From Amyloporia xantha (Eukaryota > Basidiomycota > Agaricomycetes > Polyporales > Adustoporiaceae), in NCBI GenBank assembly GCA_036971615.1, contig JAYKKR010000002.1:558001-622000 (forward strand): a stretch of 64,000 bases of DNA. Direction: 5' to 3'. Below the pieces are notes generated by a model. It saw only the letters and a program-made list of their open reading frames with translations, had not been told where the DNA came from and did not search any database. This document shows, piece by piece, positions 60,522 through 64,000 of this stretch (the stretch's first letter is position 1; each line of letters opens with the position of its first letter). A program made the translations under genes and the position numbers.

Positions 60522-61293
60522 CTAGCGCTTCACCGCAAAATATGGTTGGAAGCTGGACTTGGAAACATGGTGCATTTCCAACAGAAATATTTCATCAACT
60601 CCGACTATCTGACCATCAATCCTCCAAAGTCGATCGCCCTCAAGCCCGTTTCTTCCTTTGTTTGCCTGATTCCCAGTGCGGGTTCGATGAGCAAATGGCA
60701 TTGCGATTAGGGTTCCCTCACCTGGCACATCCGGATCATTTCTTTGGCGACAATCCCTGCTAACTGGGAAACAGTGGTACCAGCTCCCATCGTAACCTGT
60801 CGGTGATATTTCGGATATTGCGGCAACTATAACTTGACTGGTACGTTATCAAAGTCATAATTGGAGTGGAACAAGGCGAACTTACGTTAATCCTGACGGA
60901 TCCCTTGGGTCCGTGCAGTCTAGTGAACGCCGGCTGATGCGCTCGTTCCAAACCGGTGAAGTTCCCCCTCAGCGCATCACTTAGTCGTATACCGTTAACG
61001 CCCCCCATTATGAATCGGACAGGTAGATGTCGGTCAAAAGGCGACTTCGATTTATATCGGGCCTGCGTCACTTGTTTTCCCGATGGTGCCGCAAGGATCT
61101 AGTTCAATGATAAGCGCTTCAGCAATTGAACAATCAAGACAGTAATCAAGTCGCATTGACACCTCTTGAGGCATCTCCACATCTAGTGCGTCGAACATTC
61201 GAGACTGTCATGGCCGGTCATTATTTGATTCCAGTAGACTTGCGGTTAAGGATGACATACCTCGTCAGCAGCTTCGGCGATGGACGACGACAT
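60522..61293 (-). CDS. Unknown-function family, locus F (probably intact, divergent)
   Basis: Exons 61098-60886, 60826-60722 and 60665-60522 are clear and in phase 0: SPFDRHLPVRFIMGGVNGIR, NFTGLERAHQPAF and SVRIN; then YPKYHRQVTMGAG and LAGIVAKEMIRMC (105 bp, 15 shorter than in the others); then LWRIDGQIVGVDEIFLL and EMHHVSKSSFQPYF. The first exon is uncertain: 61293-61261 (MSSSIAEAADE) fits in frame but leaves a 162 bp intron, much longer than usual here, so another first exon is possible. With it the protein has about 164 aa. It is the most diverged copy and keeps an open frame throughout. Confidence 0.65.
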
Positions 61294-61299
61294 AGAGAC

Positions 61300-63520
61300 C
61301 GGAGCTGTTAGGTCTTCCGATTGCTTGAGCCAAGAATGATTCTGACTGAGTTTATGATACTGTTTCTGGTCGAGGTCGTTGAGGGAGGCCATAATCGGCA
61401 CAAGAACGTCTTAGAACAATCCTCTCACCTGGGGCCCAGAGGCCCCACGATAGATCAAGTAAAGACCCAAGCGAGCGGTGGGGACTTGGGCTTATATACA
61501 ACCTTGCATCATTTCCGCGCTTTTGAGAGCCCATTTTGCACTTTGGATATCCAGTGTTTTGATACTCCAAGTTTTGAGAGCGCGTAACATATCCGGCCTT
61601 TGACCATGTATATAAAGATATCGCGGCACTAAAAACGTTACTACAACATGAACTTGATTCAATACTGAGAGTTGTAGCACGATGAGCGTGTGGTTTCAAT
61701 CAAGATAAGCATTTTCTAGTACTCGCATTAGATGAAGGCTAATTCACGCATTCACAGCGAACTTGGGCCGCGATGCATCTAGATGCTTGTGTGTTTTTGT
61801 AGAGAAATGTTTCGAGTGATAGTATAAATAGCGATGTGTCGTTTGTCATATTAGGAGTATGATGAGTCTGCCCGCAAGTTGCAGCCGTAACTCATGGGGA
61901 CGGGGGATACTAAAAATTTCCCATTCAGAAAACAGGTCTTGACTCTGCATACCAGTGATGACGACTATTGTGCCGGAGCTGCTCCGCATATGTTTGAGAT
62001 GTGAATCTTGCTGCGGAGAAAACGTGTTTGTAGTGATCGCGAGGACTAGAGCTTCCAGCCACGGGATAATAGGCATCTTTAACCAGCAGCAGTTCATATG
62101 AAGAACCAGCCGAGGCAATGTCTGCTTTAGAGTTTTGGATTGCACCACCACTGGCAGGCGTAGAGAGCATGTGGGGAGTGGTCAAGACGGAAAGGTGACA
62201 GCAGATTCATTTAGTACCTTTCATCATGTATTGAACAAACCTTATCAGGGAAGCCGCCACTTACCGCATGTTATCAGAAACTTAGTTAGTCAGTCTTCCA
62301 TGCTGCAAGTGATCTAAGACAACATTACATCCAGGCTTTCCACGGTCACTGGCATGTATACCGCACAAGGAAGGGCATTAGTATAGCCAGTGCTGCAATT
62401 TTTCCATTGTTTCGGCGCGAAATGTGGTCGTGTTCCTGGGTGCGGTGGAAAGGCAGCGGTGCACCGTACGTGGTAAAGTTCCTGGAGCTTTCCGAATACA
62501 TCCGATGCCAGCGCGTGGCCCACTGGCATGCTCACGGTAGATGATTAGTCCTTCGAACAGGACAAAGCCTGGATGACGCCGTAATAAAGACAAAGACAAC
62601 TATGGTAACCGGATATCTCGCTAACACCAGGAGATAGAAGCAAGCCAGCGGTATACGGCGTTCTCTATCACTGTCGAAACTTGAAACAGGACCGTGTCCG
62701 CTATTGATAGACCTTTGCGAGAACTACATGATGCGATTTGGCCGTTCTGACGGAACCCCGGATATCAGACTGACTTCTTCCACTGAGCCATCCAGAGGAC
62801 AGACCTGTCGTACATCATGGCTATATCCAAGGATATCACCCGCGCCGAGTTCAAAACTTCATCCCACTGGTCCGGCAAAAAGTCGGAACAGAAACCTCCC
62901 AATTGTAGCAATAGACACTTTTCGCAACGCTTTTGGAAGCTCAACTCGCCGCTTGAGTGGGGCGGTTGATCGACAAGGAGCCCAAGCTCCACCTTCGTTC
63001 GCCGCTCTACAAATTCTCCCGGCCCAGGTTGAGCCCAGCGTCGGCGATGACCATTGACCAATGGGAAGAGGCGGCACAGTCGGCGACCAGTGGCCACTCA
63101 GCATCCCCCGCCTGCGCCACCCCAGACCTTGCGGCTTGAGCGGGGCGTCTGATCTTCCAACAATCTTGGGCGCTAAGGCCGTTGCGAAAAGTGTCTAATG
63201 ATGAGACTTCGGCGAGGTGAACCCATGACTCGGCAGCAGTAAGCAACAGGCCAAACTTGAAGGTTTCGGCCACTTTCCACTAACCTGACCCTGCGGTCAC
63301 GTGTAAACGGATGTTGATCCAGAACAATGTATCTGGTTATCTATTTCCTTTCTTGTACTACTACTCCAGCCCGACTTACGATGATGCGCCGCAGCGCCGT
63401 TGTACCTCATCTGACAGTTAAGGCACCTGCCAGTCACACAAATATGTGGCGACAAATCATCATGCAAGAGCCATAAATCAAGAGGGCTGACGTATCTGGA
63501 AAAACTTCATCTTTGACGGC
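61300..63520. other. No complete gene; possible tail exons of the edge gene
   Basis: On the - strand 61925-62185 reads well (TPASGGAIQNSKADIASAGS, then LLLVKDAYYPVAGSSSPRDH) and could be a C-terminal exon of the membrane protein gene at the right edge, but I could not link them by splice sites. Frames at 62314-62599 and 62765-63104 have no known motif. Confidence 0.3.
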
Positions 63521-64000
63521 CTATTTGCATTTGGAGACAATGTTCAGTTCATGTGATTCATTTGCAGAGACGTGGAGAAGCGCATACCTGATTCGTGCGA
63601 GGACCCCTACGAGAAGCACGACAGGTCCAATTGTATACGCTAAAAGACGCATGACGTAAAAGCTATTCATGGTCACCCAGTCCGACCAGCCGCCCCCCAA
63701 ATGGACGGTCAAGAGCATCAAAGCAAACAGTGAATAGCCTGATAGCCTGAACATCATGATGTCAAAACAAATTTTGGCCGGCGCAGCGGATTTTAGCAAG
63801 AATGGGACACACCGGTGGTATTTCCAAACCAGCTTCGCTCGTAGGTTTCCGCCGAAGAGTCGGCCATCAAACCAGACGCTGAATCCGCCAATAAGAACCT
63901 GAATTATCATCCAACTAATTGTCACATAGCCGAAAAACTGGATGTCATCGGAAAGAGTTGTGAATAAATGTGTAGCATTGACTTGGTATAGAATAACTGA
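63521..64000 (-). CDS. Polytopic membrane protein, cut by window edge
   Basis: The - strand frame is open from the right edge (64000) to 63521. It reads DDIQFFGYVTISW at the edge side, then about four hydrophobic segments (WMIIQVLIGGFSVW, SLFALMLLTVHLGGGW, MRLLAYTIGPVVLLVGVLA) with a Lys/Arg-rich loop between the first two. The N-terminal part lies outside the window. A GTATGC donor right after VGVLARI (near 63590) suggests that an intron starts there and that the last 20 codons of the frame are intron. Family not recognised. Confidence 0.5.
   Translation of the reverse strand, partial: SVILYQVNATHLFTTLSDDIQFFGYVTISWMIIQVLIGGFSVWFDGRLFGGNLRAKLVWKYHRCVPFLLKSAAPAKICFDIMMFRLSGYSLFALMLLTVHLGGGWSDWVTMNSFYVMRLLAYTIGPVVLLVGVLARIRYALLHVSANESHELNIVSKCK

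Overview
The window reads as nuclear DNA of an agaricomycete basidiomycete, probably a polypore-type fungus. The reasons are the dense small introns (about 50-75 bp, GT..AG), FunK1-type protein kinases with HRD and DWD motifs, F-box-like proteins opening with a LPPEIWD-type motif, a DUF6533-type membrane protein, and HRQ1 and SCY1 homologues with the exon patterns of that group. I saw no rRNA, tRNA, CRISPR or prokaryotic features. All names come from motif recognition by eye; no database was searched.

Layout. 0.4-17 kb: three related F-box genes on the + strand (one open, one broken, one open but C-terminally shortened), a FunK1 pseudogene and a DUF6533-type gene. 17.7-20.3 kb: an intact FunK1 kinase. 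21.9-36 kb and 54-61 kb: a mosaic of duplicated blocks. Its core is a basidiomycete-type family of unknown function (about 190-230 aa, four exons, all on the - strand), with four copies that can be spliced to open frames (26.7, 32.2, 54.3 and 60.5 kb), one frameshifted copy (21.9 kb) and one decayed remnant (40.7 kb). Most of these sit beside a decayed hydrophobic gene (block M) and a 1.1 kb repeat (block X). 36.7-39.4 kb: a third FunK1 kinase, intact. 39.8-42.1 kb: two non-autonomous DNA transposons. 42.4-52.9 kb: a conserved housekeeping island with an alpha/beta hydrolase, a small basic protein, HRQ1 helicase and SCY1-like pseudokinase. 53.0-53.5 kb: a second copy of the transposon family, just upstream of SCY1. 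The right edge cuts a polytopic membrane protein gene.

The main new observations are these. (1) A TIR element family, present as a 1,102 bp and a 498 bp copy, each flanked by a perfect 8-bp target duplication. (2) A 500 bp TA-flanked element with perfect 51-bp terminal inverted repeats. (3) The six-locus unknown protein family, whose exon boundaries I could resolve. (4) A shared promoter layout (CACGTG about 210 bp and TATAAA about 100 bp upstream of the ATG) in all three FunK1 copies, which also fixes their start codons. The island genes do not form an operon; the accessory genes look like birth-and-death families.
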